Assembly (NCBI GenBank): GCA_964059975.1
Contig: CAXKXX010000001.1
Coordinates: 62,001-126,000 of the forward strand
Length of the DNA stretch: 64,000 nucleotides
Reading direction: 5' to 3'
DNA from: CAXKXX01 sp964059975
Lineage (GTDB): Bacteria > Pseudomonadota > Gammaproteobacteria > Enterobacterales > Enterobacteriaceae
The notes under the pieces: model-generated
Seen by the model: only the letters and a program-made list of their open reading frames with translations
What the model was told of the DNA's origin: nothing
Databases searched by the model: none
Made by a program: the position numbers and the translations under genes
Shown: positions 1 to 8,957 of the stretch, piece by piece
Layout of the letters: every line of letters starts with the position of its first letter
How positions within the stretch are numbered: the stretch's first letter is position 1

Positions 1-285
1 GTCTAACCATGACGACCTAGCAAGGTCGCAGCTATTCTAAAACTTCTCCTACCTTTTTCGGCAAAAAAATAGAGGCGCATCACCATTTCTATATCTAGCC
101 TATTGAGGTGTTAGAAAGAGGCGGTCTTCTACTGCGCCTAATTATCGGGCACTTTTGGATTTAAACTGGGTGTTTATATCATTTTACATAACCAGCATTG
201 TTATGATCTGTTCTTATCACATTTCTCCGAGCATGGGACTTCCTACTAGCTTATACTTATAATTCATAAGGCATAATATTTTATA
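1..285. other. Gene-free stretch before sucD
   Basis: This is AT-rich sequence lying downstream of sucD, which is transcribed leftward. I see no open frame with homology, no tRNA and no convincing terminator. The only structure is a short inverted repeat, CGACCT/AGGTCG, near positions 14-30, with no T-run on the outgoing strand. Confidence 0.4.
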
Positions 286-1158
286 TTAAAAATATAACAC
301 TTTTTTGACTGCATCACCAATATTAGTTAGGTTCCGAACAGTTTTGACTCCTGCTGCTTCAAGTGATACTAACTTTTCATCTGCAGCACCTTTACCGTTG
401 CAAATAATTGCACCAGCATGACCCATGTGCTTACCTTTAGGCGCTGAGAGACCGGCAATATATGCGATCACTGGTTTAGTAATATATTCACTGATATAAG
501 CGGCTGCTTCTTCTTCAGCGCTCCCCCCAATTTCTCCGATCATAACGATTACCTCAGTTTTTGAATCTTTTTGGAACAATTTCAAAATATCAATAAAATT
601 AGAACCAAGGATAGGATCACCTCCGATGCCCACGCAGGTAGATTGACCTAGACCGGAATCGGTGATTTGCTTCGCTGCTTCGTAAGTTAAAGTGCCGGAT
701 CGAGAAACGACACCTATTTTTCCGGGTTGATAGATATAGCTTGGCATTATGCCAATTATGCATTGATTTGGAGTAATAATGCCCGGGCAGTTCGGTCCTA
801 TCATCCGAACATTAGCCTCATCTAGTTTCACTTTTAAGGTTAGCATGTCTAATATTGGAATACCTTCAGTGATGGTGATGATTAGCTTAATGCCAGCATC
901 AATAGCCTCCAAGATAGCATCTTTGCAAAATCTTGCGGGGATATAAATTACGGATACAGTTGCTTCTGTAGCTTCAACGGCTTCACGCACCGTATTAAAT
1001 ACTGGCAATCCTAGATGCCGCGTCCCGCCTTTACCTGGAGTGATGCCTCCAACTATTTTAGTACCATAATCCATAGCTTTCTTGGAATGAACAGTCCCCT
1101 TTTTGCCGGTGAAACCCTGGCAAATTACTTTAGTGTTTTTATCTATTAAAATAGGCAC
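286..1158 (-). CDS. sucD: Succinyl-CoA synthetase alpha subunit
   Basis: SucD binds CoA and carries the phosphohistidine intermediate of the TCA-cycle enzyme that converts succinyl-CoA to succinate with nucleotide triphosphate formation; it works in the cytoplasm as a heteromer with SucC. The 290 residues align with E. coli (289) from the first residue. Visible are the CoA-binding GFTGKKG (about 15-21), PNCPG (about 123), SRSGTLTYE (about 153) and the active-site MGHAGAI with its His near 247. The start is GTG. It shares one base with the sucC stop (TAGTG), so the pair is translationally coupled. The identity is secure. The genes that precede sucC in E. coli (sucAB, sdh) are not in this window. 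Confidence 0.97.
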   Translation of the reverse strand: MPILIDKNTKVICQGFTGKKGTVHSKKAMDYGTKIVGGITPGKGGTRHLGLPVFNTVREAVEATEATVSVIYIPARFCKDAILEAIDAGIKLIITITEGIPILDMLTLKVKLDEANVRMIGPNCPGIITPNQCIIGIMPSYIYQPGKIGVVSRSGTLTYEAAKQITDSGLGQSTCVGIGGDPILGSNFIDILKLFQKDSKTEVIVMIGEIGGSAEEEAAAYISEYITKPVIAYIAGLSAPKGKHMGHAGAIICNGKGAADEKLVSLEAAGVKTVRNLTNIGDAVKKVLYF

Positions 1159-2324
1159 TATCTACCTTTTACTGCAGAAATAACTTTCTGGATCGCATTA
1201 GTCAGATGACTTGAAGACAGGATATTTAAATTGCTATTCTTTAACTTTTTGATACCACATTCGGCGTTATTCCCTTCTAGTCGTACAATGACTGGAATGT
1301 TAGTATCAACTTCTGATATAGCATCGATGATGCCGTCAGCAATCAAATCACAGCGCACGATACCGCCGAATATATTAACTAGTACCCCTTTTGATTTATT
1401 ATCAGATAGGATAATCTTAAATCCTTCACTAATGCTATTTTTAGTTGCAGCGCCACTAACGTCTAGGAAGCTTGCTGGATCACCACCATAAAGTTTAATC
1501 ATGTCTATAATGGCCATAGCTAAACCGGCACCATTGGCCACACAACCAATATTGCCATTAAGTGCCACATAATTCAGATTCCAGAGCGCCGCACGAGACT
1601 CTAGGGCGTCTTCTTGAGAAAAGTCACGCATTAATCTCAGCTCAGACTGACGAAACAGAGCATTATTATCAGTAGCCAGTTTAGCGTCTAAACACAAAAG
1701 ATCGCCTTTTTGAGTAATGACCAGGGGATTGATTTCAGCAATCACTAAGTCGAGTTCTAAGAACAATCTTACTAGCCTTATAAAGATTTCAACAAACTGA
1801 TTGACTTGCTTATCAATTAATTCTAGCTTGAAGGCTAGTTCACGGGCCTGATAGGGTTGTGGGCCCACCAGTGGATCAATAATTACTTTATGAATTGCTC
1901 CAGGGAAATCATGCGCTAATTTTTCAATTTCAATCCCGCCTTCGGCGGCCGCCATACACATAACGCGACGAGAACTAAGGTCAACCGCTATGCCTAAGTA
2001 CAGTTCTTGCTTAATATCGATTGCTGCTTCTATCAAAATTTTTTGTACTGGTCGTCCTATCTCTGCAGTCTGATAGGTCACTAAATGCTTCCCACGCCAC
2101 TTTTCTAAGAAAGTTAGGATATCTTTCTTGGTATGAACTACCGCAACGCCACCAGCTTTAGCTCTTCCAGATGAATGAATTTGACATTTAATCGCCCACG
2201 GGCCATTACTAATTTTAGAGGCGGCTTTTTCTGCTTCATAAGGTGTGCTGCATACGTACCCTATAGGTATCGGTATGCCATATCGAGCAAACAATTTTTT
2301 TGCCTGATATTCATGTAAATGCAT
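1158..2324 (-). CDS. sucC: Succinyl-CoA synthetase beta subunit (ADP-forming type)
   Basis: SucC is the ATP-grasp subunit that binds nucleotide and succinate and pairs with SucD in the TCA cycle. At 388 residues it has exactly the E. coli length. It opens with MHLHEYQAKKLFARYG and keeps EINPLV (about 197), LDAKL, VNIFGGIVRCD (about 317) and RLEGNN near the C-terminus. Two normally invariant loops differ. The E. coli nucleotide-binding GGRGKAGG reads SGRAKAGG (about 52), and the loop DVGGGA near 290 reads DVSGAA. These may reflect relaxed selection or altered kinetics; the frame is otherwise intact. It is the first gene of the sucC-sucD pair, and about 390 bp of gene-free DNA separates it from acpS upstream. 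Confidence 0.96.
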   Translation of the reverse strand: MHLHEYQAKKLFARYGIPIPIGYVCSTPYEAEKAASKISNGPWAIKCQIHSSGRAKAGGVAVVHTKKDILTFLEKWRGKHLVTYQTAEIGRPVQKILIEAAIDIKQELYLGIAVDLSSRRVMCMAAAEGGIEIEKLAHDFPGAIHKVIIDPLVGPQPYQARELAFKLELIDKQVNQFVEIFIRLVRLFLELDLVIAEINPLVITQKGDLLCLDAKLATDNNALFRQSELRLMRDFSQEDALESRAALWNLNYVALNGNIGCVANGAGLAMAIIDMIKLYGGDPASFLDVSGAATKNSISEGFKIILSDNKSKGVLVNIFGGIVRCDLIADGIIDAISEVDTNIPVIVRLEGNNAECGIKKLKNSNLNILSSSHLTNAIQKVISAVKGR

Positions 2325-2710
2325 AGTTTTCTATCTATTGTCTCAGACAAGTTTAATTTATAAGGGTTATGTATTATAGATATCAATAAATTATTTTTTA
2401 ATTTGCACTCTTATATTTTAATAACGAATTTTAACATAAATTCTAATATTTATTAAAATATTATAACGCCTGAACTATTTAGCTTGTGAAATATTAGCTT
2501 CACGTCTATCATATGTATTATTTTAGCTATATTCGAGTGTAGTATTAACTACATTAGATAACCATACTAAAAAGTATAAAAATTTAATTATAAAAAAGAA
2601 ATTGATGATTGGCGCATCCTCTACCTCCAATCTAAAATTCTGTATATAAAAGATTCATTTTACGCAAAAGTTAGGTCTAGACATTAAGTAAAGTCAGCCA
2701 CTCCCAATTT
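2325..2710. other. Gene-free junction between sucC and acpS
   Basis: This is very AT-rich DNA without recognisable genes. It joins two blocks that are far apart in E. coli (sucCD and acpS-pdxJ), so it probably marks a rearrangement point. It holds one 12-bp AT-only inverted repeat (2413-2424 with 2450-2461), which base composition alone may explain. Any sucC promoter must lie here, but none stands out. Confidence 0.45.
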
Positions 2711-3091
2711 TTATCTCTCAGTGATCACTGTTGCGCAGGCGTAATGTCGCTCGTCCGCCACTGAAACATGAATCGCAGTAATACCCATCTCACGTGCTAT
2801 CTCGGAAGCACGATCGTGTAGTCGAATATTTGGCTTACCCAACTCATCATTGAATAGCTCAAAATGACTGAATGCAAGTCCATTTCGAATGGCAGTGCCA
2901 AAGGCTTTTGCGGCCGCTTCTTTTACCGCAAAACGCTTAGCAAGAAAGCGCGCTGATTTCTGATGTTTCTGATACAGCACCCATTCTGTAGCGCTTAGTA
3001 CTCTCCGGGCTAGTTTGTCCCCGCTGTGTTTTACGAGAGCTTGAATGCGCACCACCTCAACTATGTCGATACCTAGTCCAATTACTGCCAT
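2711..3091 (-). CDS. acpS: Holo-[acyl-carrier-protein] synthase
   Basis: AcpS transfers 4'-phosphopantetheine from CoA to apo-ACP, activating the carrier protein for fatty acid synthesis. The 126 residues match the E. coli size. The metal-binding motif GIDIVEV with its Asp near residue 9 and the signature FAVKEAAAKAFG near 53-64, containing the second metal-ligand Glu, are present, as is the C-terminal ERHYACATVI. Its ATG overlaps the pdxJ stop by one base (TAATG), so it is the last gene of a pdxJ-acpS unit, as in enterobacteria. Together with FabA in this window it indicates that lipid synthesis is retained. Confidence 0.96.
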   Translation of the reverse strand: MAVIGLGIDIVEVVRIQALVKHSGDKLARRVLSATEWVLYQKHQKSARFLAKRFAVKEAAAKAFGTAIRNGLAFSHFELFNDELGKPNIRLHDRASEIAREMGITAIHVSVADERHYACATVITER

Positions 3092-3822
3092 TAGGCTCGC
3101 GCTTCTCGTATTAACGATTTCATATTCATTACCGCTTTATCTAAACCGATTATCAAAGCTTGACCGATAATTGCATGACCAATATTTAGCTCATATATCT
3201 CTCGAAGAGCTGCGATTGCTTGTACATTATGATAAGTTAATCCGTGGCCAGCATTGACTATTAGTCCTTTCTTAGTAGCGTAGATTGCGGCCATCGAGAT
3301 ACGATGTAGCTCTACGTTGACTGAAGTTTTACTTATGGCGTTGGAGTAGGCACCGGTATGAAGTTCGATATATGGAGAAGAAATTGTTACGGCGGCATCG
3401 ATTTGTCTACAGATTGGGTCGATAAACAATGACACAAGAATCCCGGCTTTCAGCAATCGCTCAACTGCTGCTCCTATCTTATCTATTTGTCCCGCAACAT
3501 CCAGCCCGCTTTCAGTTGTCACCTCGGTGCGATTTTCCGGTACTAGACAACAAAAGTATGGCTTTAAGTCAATAGCGATATTCAGCATTTCTTCAGTTAC
3601 TGGCATTTCGAGGTTCATGCGAGTTTGAATGGTCTGTCGTAGTATTCGTACATCGCGTTCGGTGATATGACGGCGATCTTCACGAAGATGAACCGTAATT
3701 CCATTGGCTCCTGCTTGTTCAGCAACAAATGCCGCTTGCACTGGATCTGGATATTGAGTGCCTCGGGCATTGCGCAGCGTAGCAATATGATCGATGTTAA
3801 CACCCAGTAATACATTAGTCAT
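3091..3822 (-). CDS. pdxJ: Pyridoxine 5'-phosphate synthase
   Basis: PdxJ condenses 1-deoxyxylulose 5-phosphate with 3-amino-2-oxopropyl phosphate to make pyridoxine 5'-phosphate, the ring-closing step of the DXP-dependent vitamin B6 pathway. The 243 residues equal the E. coli length. The N-terminal VNIDHIATLRNARG, the phosphate-binding HLREDRRHI (about 50) and the C-terminal GHAIIGQALIIGL are clear. The next gene, acpS, overlaps its stop by one base. Upstream, where recO would normally lie between era and pdxJ, there are 478 bp without it. The gene suggests that B6 provisioning, either for the cell itself or for a host, is still intact at this step. Confidence 0.97.
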   Translation of the reverse strand: MTNVLLGVNIDHIATLRNARGTQYPDPVQAAFVAEQAGANGITVHLREDRRHITERDVRILRQTIQTRMNLEMPVTEEMLNIAIDLKPYFCCLVPENRTEVTTESGLDVAGQIDKIGAAVERLLKAGILVSLFIDPICRQIDAAVTISSPYIELHTGAYSNAISKTSVNVELHRISMAAIYATKKGLIVNAGHGLTYHNVQAIAALREIYELNIGHAIIGQALIIGLDKAVMNMKSLIREARA

Positions 3823-4300
3823 AAAAACCTCTAAAAATCATTTTTAACATCAATAGTTTACATTTATATTATCAAAGCAAATAGGAGAAAAAGTCAGAGA
3901 GCGTCAAACCGTGATTTCTGATGCATACGATCAAGATCGATCTATCGTGATGAACGAATGGTTTTAAAAACTGAGGATCGGGTAAAAGTATAGTGCAGAT
4001 CAGTCAGGAAAGAATTTAAATTCCTATTTTTAACTGAAACAGGTATGCGGCCCCAATATTTTTATTGGAATAAAAAAGACTATCGGAAAACTCTTTTAAA
4101 TTAAAAATAGCCATCTATACGGCTAAACCTAGAACCAATGAACGTCTTCGAACGATTTGGTGGGATCGATACTTCGTTGAACTGCGTTCACTTTAGGTTT
4201 TCTGATGTAGTCGAAGTACGGCTTTTTTGGTTTATATGTCATGACCTACCTTAAATTTTAAATATAACTTGGGGTTATGTAGAATGAAGTCATTATTAAG
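3823..4300. other. recO position, gene lost
   Basis: In E. coli recO (about 730 bp) lies between era and pdxJ on this strand. Here 478 bp separate the two genes and no RecO-like frame is readable on the minus strand, so the gene has been deleted or eroded beyond recognition. The only open frame is the 37-codon one listed at 4129-4242. Small inverted repeats are present, such as CCAATA/TATTGG near 4050-4070. Confidence 0.55.
4129..4242 (-). CDS. Small unidentified open frame in the era-pdxJ gap
   Basis: This is a 37-codon frame beginning with ATG and preceded by a purine-rich AAGGTAGG a few bases upstream. It encodes a basic N-terminal half (starting MTYKPKKPYFDYIRK) and an acidic, aromatic end (FEDVHWF). 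I do not recognise it and it does not resemble RecO. It stands out only because the surrounding DNA is full of stops while this frame has a plausible ribosome-binding site and mixed amino-acid composition. It could be chance or a leftover of a rearranged gene. Confidence 0.2.
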   Translation of the reverse strand: MTYKPKKPYFDYIRKPKVNAVQRSIDPTKSFEDVHWF

Positions 4301-5155
4301 TTAATCAGATTGTACTTGCACTCGTAACTCTAAATGTACATTAGCATTAAATATCTTTTCCATGTCTATGCGAGCTGCCATTCCAATTGCTTTAATTTTA
4401 TGACCCCTTTTACCAATAACAATTTTCTTTTGGCTTTCTCGTTCAACTAATATGAGTCCGTATATCTTGTAATCGCCACAGATACTCGGAATAAACTGTT
4501 CAACTTTAACTGTCACAGAATACGGCAATTCGTCTCCTAATAAACGCATAAGCTTCTCCCGAATGATTTCCGATGCCATAAACCACTGCGGGCGATTAGT
4601 AATATACTCATTGGGGAAATGATGCCCTACTTCGGGAAGTAGTTTTTGAACTATACTAGAGACAGTATTAATGTTTATACCCTTTTCAGCAGAAATTGGC
4701 ACTATATCAAGAAAGTTCATTTTCTGTCTGAGAAATTTAATATGTGGCAGCAGCGTAGGTTTATTAGTTATTTTGTCAACTTTATTGATTATCAACAATA
4801 CTCGACACTTTAGATTATTCAGTATATTAAGTAGCATTTCATCGTCGGCAGTCCATCGAATCCCCTCTACTACAAATATCACGAACTGAGATTCGTCGAT
4901 AAAACTTTTTACTGCTCGATTTGTCAAGCGATTGACAGCATATTTTTGTGCGATTCGAAAACCCGGTGTATCGATATAGATTGCTTGATAAGAGCCTCGG
5001 GTATCAATGCCCATAATAGATTGCTGGGTAGTCTGTGGTTTACGTGAGGTGATAGAAATTTTTTGACGTAACAGCTGATTTATCAGTGTAGACTTTCCTA
5101 CGTTAGGGCGGCCAATTATTGTAGTAAATCCGCAATATTTTTTTTCTGTATTCAT
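4301..5155 (-). CDS. era: GTPase Era, C-terminally shortened
   Basis: Era is a ribosome-assembly GTPase that binds the 3' end of 16S rRNA through a KH domain. G1 GRPNVGKS (about 15-22), G3 DTPG and G4 NKVD are intact, followed by MASEIIREKLMR and the KH-domain loop GKRGHKIKAIG. At 284 residues it is about 17 shorter than E. coli Era (301). The frame stops soon after VHLELRVQVQ, where E. coli continues through a final segment ending in GYVDDL. Its ATG overlaps the rnc stop (ATGA), as in enterobacteria, so rnc and era are co-translated. The missing tail could be tolerated or could weaken the KH domain. Confidence 0.95.
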   Translation of the reverse strand: MNTEKKYCGFTTIIGRPNVGKSTLINQLLRQKISITSRKPQTTQQSIMGIDTRGSYQAIYIDTPGFRIAQKYAVNRLTNRAVKSFIDESQFVIFVVEGIRWTADDEMLLNILNNLKCRVLLIINKVDKITNKPTLLPHIKFLRQKMNFLDIVPISAEKGININTVSSIVQKLLPEVGHHFPNEYITNRPQWFMASEIIREKLMRLLGDELPYSVTVKVEQFIPSICGDYKIYGLILVERESQKKIVIGKRGHKIKAIGMAARIDMEKIFNANVHLELRVQVQSD

Positions 5156-5832
5156 TTAAGTGCTAGCTTTTTCAAGGTTTGTTCCGCTGCAGCTTGTTCG
5201 CCTTTACGTCGGCTTGAACCGATACCCAGAACGGGTTCATTCAATCCGATTACTTTACAATGTACAGTAAATTCCTGATCATGAGGGTCTCCGGTAACTT
5301 GCATCACAAGATAAGATGGTAGGGGTAGATGACGTCCTTGTAAAAATTCCTGTAACCGAGTTTTTGGATCTTTTTGATTCATTCCGGGGTTGATTGTAGC
5401 TAATCGACTGCGATACCAGTCTAAGACTAGATGTTCAGCACGCAACACATTACTATCTAAGAAAACTCCTCCGATTAGCGCTTCCATTGTGTCCGCCAAG
5501 ATTGAGTCGCGTCGGGCCCCACCACTTTTTAGTTCTCCCGGACCGAGGCGTAGACATGCTCCCACATCATATTCACGTGCCATTTCGGCTAGCGTATGAC
5601 CACATACTAATTTCGCACGCATTCGACTCATATCACCTTCGTCTATATGAGGAAAGCCCTGATAGAGCGCATTAGCAATCACAAAGTTCAGAATAGAGTC
5701 GCCTAGAAACTCTAAGCGTTCATTGTGCTTACTACTCGCGCTACGGTGAGTTAAAGCGATCAGGAGTAGCTCTTTCTGCTGAAAAGTGTGGCCTAGCTTC
5801 CTCTGTAGTCTATTTATTAGAGTGGGATTCAT
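5152..5832 (-). CDS. rnc: Ribonuclease III
   Basis: RNase III cuts double-stranded RNA, including the 16S and 23S precursor stems that are visible in the rRNA operon of this window. The 226 residues match E. coli. The catalytic signature ERLEFLGDSIL (about 39-49), the second acidic cluster around DTMEALIGG (about 114-122) and a C-terminal double-stranded-RNA-binding domain starting near 155 and ending in the basic SSRRKGEQAAAEQ are present. It overlaps era by four bases. It normally follows lepB closely; here 201 bp separate them. Confidence 0.97.
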   Translation of the reverse strand: MNPTLINRLQRKLGHTFQQKELLLIALTHRSASSKHNERLEFLGDSILNFVIANALYQGFPHIDEGDMSRMRAKLVCGHTLAEMAREYDVGACLRLGPGELKSGGARRDSILADTMEALIGGVFLDSNVLRAEHLVLDWYRSRLATINPGMNQKDPKTRLQEFLQGRHLPLPSYLVMQVTGDPHDQEFTVHCKVIGLNEPVLGIGSSRRKGEQAAAEQTLKKLALK

Positions 5833-6033
5833 GTATTACCGATAGATAAGGATTAGGTCAAAATCTTGCAGTATAGAGTTCGGGATAAATTTTATAGAGA
5901 CGTTTCCTATATTTCACTATGTCACGGAAATAGTGTATTGGTTTCTCTTTCAGGAAGCTATTCTAAAACGCATAGAATCGTAATTCTGTGCTTATACTTT
6001 CTCTATTTAGATAGGATAAACCAGTATTTGTAG

Positions 6034-6990
6034 TTAATGAATTTTACCAATCCGATTTAATCGTACTCCGGTGGGCCACTCACCTTCCTGCTTTTCAAAG
6101 CTCATCCAGATAAACTTAGCCTTACCTACCAGATTTTTCTCCGGCACAAAACCCCAGTAACGACTATCAGCGCTATTATCGCGATTATCACCCATCATAA
6201 AATAATAGCCTTCTGGCACTATCCATTCAGACAGCGACCTACCGGCTTGATGGTAATAAGAAATCAGCCAGTCTTGTGTGCCCGGGATACTTAAAATAGA
6301 GTGGGTTTTGTTTCCTAGCGATTCTTGGGAATCGTATAGACGAATACCATTCTTCGGAGTATCATTACTAAGAAGAATTTGATAAGGGCTCCGGTGATCG
6401 GTATCAGAAGTCCGGCTTCGGTTAAATAGCTGGATAAAACTGCTTGGATGCGCATCATTATAAGTAACTGCGAACTTTTGATCACAATACTGATCGCCAT
6501 TGCAGGCCGGACTCACGCTCACCCGTTTATTAATTGAATTATATGTGATACGGTCGCCCGGTAGACCAATAACACGCTTAATATAGTCTAATTTTGGATT
6601 AAGTGGATATTTAAATACTGCAATATCGCCGCGTTTTGGATGAGAAGTTTTAATCAGCGTCATTTGATTCAGGGGATTCTTGAGGCCATAAGCATACTTT
6701 TCTACTAAAATAAAGTCGCCAATTAATAAAGTGGGCATCATCGAGCTAGATGGAATCTGAAAAGGTTCATAGACAAATGATCGCACTAAAAAAACTAGTA
6801 GCAACACTGGGAAAATTGAGGCGCTAGCTTGAATTTGAGTTAGCACGAACTTAGCCGAATTAGCTAATTTACTCTTTCCAGTAATCGACACATTCCGAAA
6901 AAGATTAATCCACTTAGAATGTTCAATACACCAAATAGTTCCAGTGATTAATGTTGCTAATGCTAAAAGCAGGGAAAACGTATTTGCCAT
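6034..6990 (-). CDS. lepB: Signal peptidase I
   Basis: LepB is the inner-membrane serine-lysine protease that removes signal peptides from exported proteins. I chose the ATG at 6990 because the protein then begins MANTFSLLLALATL, like E. coli, and a purine-rich stretch precedes it; a longer frame to 7059 would overlap lepA and has no homology. This gives 318 residues against 324 in E. coli. There are two N-terminal membrane segments (about 3-21 and 58-75). The catalytic Ser lies in IPSSSMMPTL (about 83), the Lys in DYIKRVIGLPGD (about 138), and the family box GDNRDNSADSRYWGFVP is intact. Substrates in this window include TolB, Pal, CpoB and OmpA, although the lipoproteins use LspA. It lies just downstream of lepA, as usual. 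Confidence 0.96.
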   Translation of the reverse strand: MANTFSLLLALATLITGTIWCIEHSKWINLFRNVSITGKSKLANSAKFVLTQIQASASIFPVLLLVFLVRSFVYEPFQIPSSSMMPTLLIGDFILVEKYAYGLKNPLNQMTLIKTSHPKRGDIAVFKYPLNPKLDYIKRVIGLPGDRITYNSINKRVSVSPACNGDQYCDQKFAVTYNDAHPSSFIQLFNRSRTSDTDHRSPYQILLSNDTPKNGIRLYDSQESLGNKTHSILSIPGTQDWLISYYHQAGRSLSEWIVPEGYYFMMGDNRDNSADSRYWGFVPEKNLVGKAKFIWMSFEKQEGEWPTGVRLNRIGKIH

Positions 6991-7024
6991 GAGAATTACC
7001 TCTACTCTACGTGAGCGATAAGCC

Positions 7025-8824
7025 TTACTTGCTGTCCTTACTGAGATGTAAAATGGCAAGGAATACCTGTTTTGGCAACGCCACGTTGCCCACCTGCTTC
7101 ATCCGTTTCTTGCCATCTTTTTGTTTTTTAAGAAGCTTTCTCTTACGGGTTATATCTCCACCATAACATTTCGCCAGTACGTTTTTACGTAACTGCTTCA
7201 CGGTGGAACGCGCAATAGTGCGCGTTCCCATGGTGGCCTGGATCACAATATCAAATTGCTGTCGTGGGATTAGATCTTGTATTTTCTTAACTAATTCTCG
7301 AGCAAGATAGCACGCCTTATCACGATGAGTGATAAGCGCCAATGCATCTACTCGCGCACCATTTATTAACACATCGACACATACCATATCAGATACCTGA
7401 AAACGTTTAAAATTATAATCTAGAGATGCATAACCGCGCGAAGTAGATTTCAGGCGGCTAAAAAAGTCAAATACCACTTCTACCATAGGTATTTCATAGG
7501 TTAGCGCTACTTGTTTTCCGTAATAAATTATCTGAGTCTGTTCCCCGCGCTTTTCGATACATAGTGTGATTACGTTTCCCAAAAATTCTTGAGGTATTAG
7601 TATATTACACTCAGCTATTGGCTCACGAAACTCTCGAATAATATTTGTGGGAGGTAGCTTAGAAGGACTATCAACATAGAGGATTTCTTTTCTATTCGTT
7701 TCTAATTGATAAACTACACTTGGTGGAGTGGCAATCAGCTCTAGATCGTATTCACGCTCCAGGCGCTCCTGAATTATCTCCATATGCAGCAGACCAAGAA
7801 ATCCGCATCGGAATCCGCAGCCCAGTGCGCTCGAACTCTCTGGTTCATAAAAAAGTGAGGCATCATTAAGACTTAGTTTACTCAGAGCAACACGGAAGGC
7901 CTCATAATCGTCAGAATTATTCGGGAAGAGCCCAGCGTAAACTTGAGGTTTTATTTTTTTAAAACCCGGGAGCGGGGCGTCTGCAGGTTGACGCGTTAAG
8001 GTTAGCGTGTCACCCACAGGTGCTCCCAGGATATCTTTAATAGCGCACACTAGCCAGCCTATTTCTCCACAGCTTAGCATATCGCATTCGATTCGTTTCG
8101 GTGTGAATATACCTAGACGTTCAACTTTATAGATCTGATTGGTGCTCATTACCTTGATTTTATCGCCTCTATATAGCCTACCATTTTTGATGCGCACTAA
8201 AGAGACTACGCCGAGATAATTATCAAACCATGAGTCAATGATTAATGCTTGTAGAGGAGACTCTGGATCCCCTGACGGCGGAGGGGTATCGCGCACTAGA
8301 CACTCTAATATATCAGAAACGCCAGCTCCGGTTTTTGCCGAACAGTGTATTGCATTGGTAGCATCGATACCGATAATATCTTCAATTTCTTGCTTAACAA
8401 GATTGGGATTAGCACTCAGTAGATCCACTTTACTCAACACCGGAATTACTTTTAAGTTCATTTCTAAAGCAGTGTAGCAGCTGGTCAGAGTTTGAGCCTC
8501 TACGCCTTGCCCTGCGTCTACTAAAAGAAGAGCGGACTCACAGGCAGAAAGAGAGCGAGAAACTTCATATGTAAAATCGACATGACCTGGGGTATCGATA
8601 AAGTTAATCTGATAAGATTGGCCATCTAATGCTTGATAATCTAGCGTCACGCTTTGCGCTTTAATTGTAATGCCGCGTTCGCGCTCTATATCCATCGAAT
8701 CAAGCACCTGTGCCACCATCTCGCGTTTAGGTAAACCGCCACAAATTTGAATAATACAGTCAGATAGTGTAGACTTGCCGTGATCAACGTGGGCAATAAT
8801 AGAAAAATTTCTTATATGCTTCAT
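7025..8824 (-). CDS. lepA: Elongation factor 4 (LepA)
   Basis: LepA is a ribosome-associated translational GTPase implicated in initiation and ribosome biogenesis. At 599 residues it has exactly the E. coli length, with G1 AHVDHGKST (about 10-18), G2 RGITIKAQ, G3 DTPGHVDF and the LepA-specific C-terminal domain with RRKLLKKQKDGKKRMKQ-type basic residues. The G4 motif, normally NKID in E. coli, reads SKVD; losing the Asn that reads guanine is unusual. Near residue 533 the family sequence GTHIIARS reads GTRTIARS, and both changed residues lie in a perfect 10-bp inverted repeat (7205-7228). It is followed 34 bp later by lepB. rseC lies upstream, as in E. coli. Confidence 0.95.
   Translation of the reverse strand: MKHIRNFSIIAHVDHGKSTLSDCIIQICGGLPKREMVAQVLDSMDIERERGITIKAQSVTLDYQALDGQSYQINFIDTPGHVDFTYEVSRSLSACESALLLVDAGQGVEAQTLTSCYTALEMNLKVIPVLSKVDLLSANPNLVKQEIEDIIGIDATNAIHCSAKTGAGVSDILECLVRDTPPPSGDPESPLQALIIDSWFDNYLGVVSLVRIKNGRLYRGDKIKVMSTNQIYKVERLGIFTPKRIECDMLSCGEIGWLVCAIKDILGAPVGDTLTLTRQPADAPLPGFKKIKPQVYAGLFPNNSDDYEAFRVALSKLSLNDASLFYEPESSSALGCGFRCGFLGLLHMEIIQERLEREYDLELIATPPSVVYQLETNRKEILYVDSPSKLPPTNIIREFREPIAECNILIPQEFLGNVITLCIEKRGEQTQIIYYGKQVALTYEIPMVEVVFDFFSRLKSTSRGYASLDYNFKRFQVSDMVCVDVLINGARVDALALITHRDKACYLARELVKKIQDLIPRQQFDIVIQATMGTRTIARSTVKQLRKNVLAKCYGGDITRKRKLLKKQKDGKKRMKQVGNVALPKQVFLAILHLSKDSK
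7205..7228. repeat. 10-bp perfect inverted repeat inside lepA
   Basis: GGAACGCGCA (7205-7214) and TGCGCGTTCC (7219-7228) are exact reverse complements around a 4-nt spacer. The repeat lies in the codons for GTRTIARS. E. coli LepA has GTHIIARS, so the two substituted residues are in one arm while the other arm encodes the conserved ARS. Confidence 0.8.
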
Positions 8825-8957
8825 ATATAGAATATTTACCTTAATATTTCTACACCAATCATCTATGAAAACTAAAGCTAGTTTAAAGTGCCATCCGGGT
8901 GCATAGTGACTTTAGAGAATAGGATTAAGCTTTCACGTATAATGACGTTAAGCAAGA

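Noticed and set aside
2413..2461. 12-bp AT-only inverted repeat upstream of sucC
   Set aside because: Composition is nearly pure A/T with a 25-nt loop; expected by chance at this scale of AT-rich sequence.
6991..7059. Longer N-terminus for LepB
   Set aside because: It would overlap lepA and adds 23 residues without homology; the ATG at 6990 matches E. coli MANxF.
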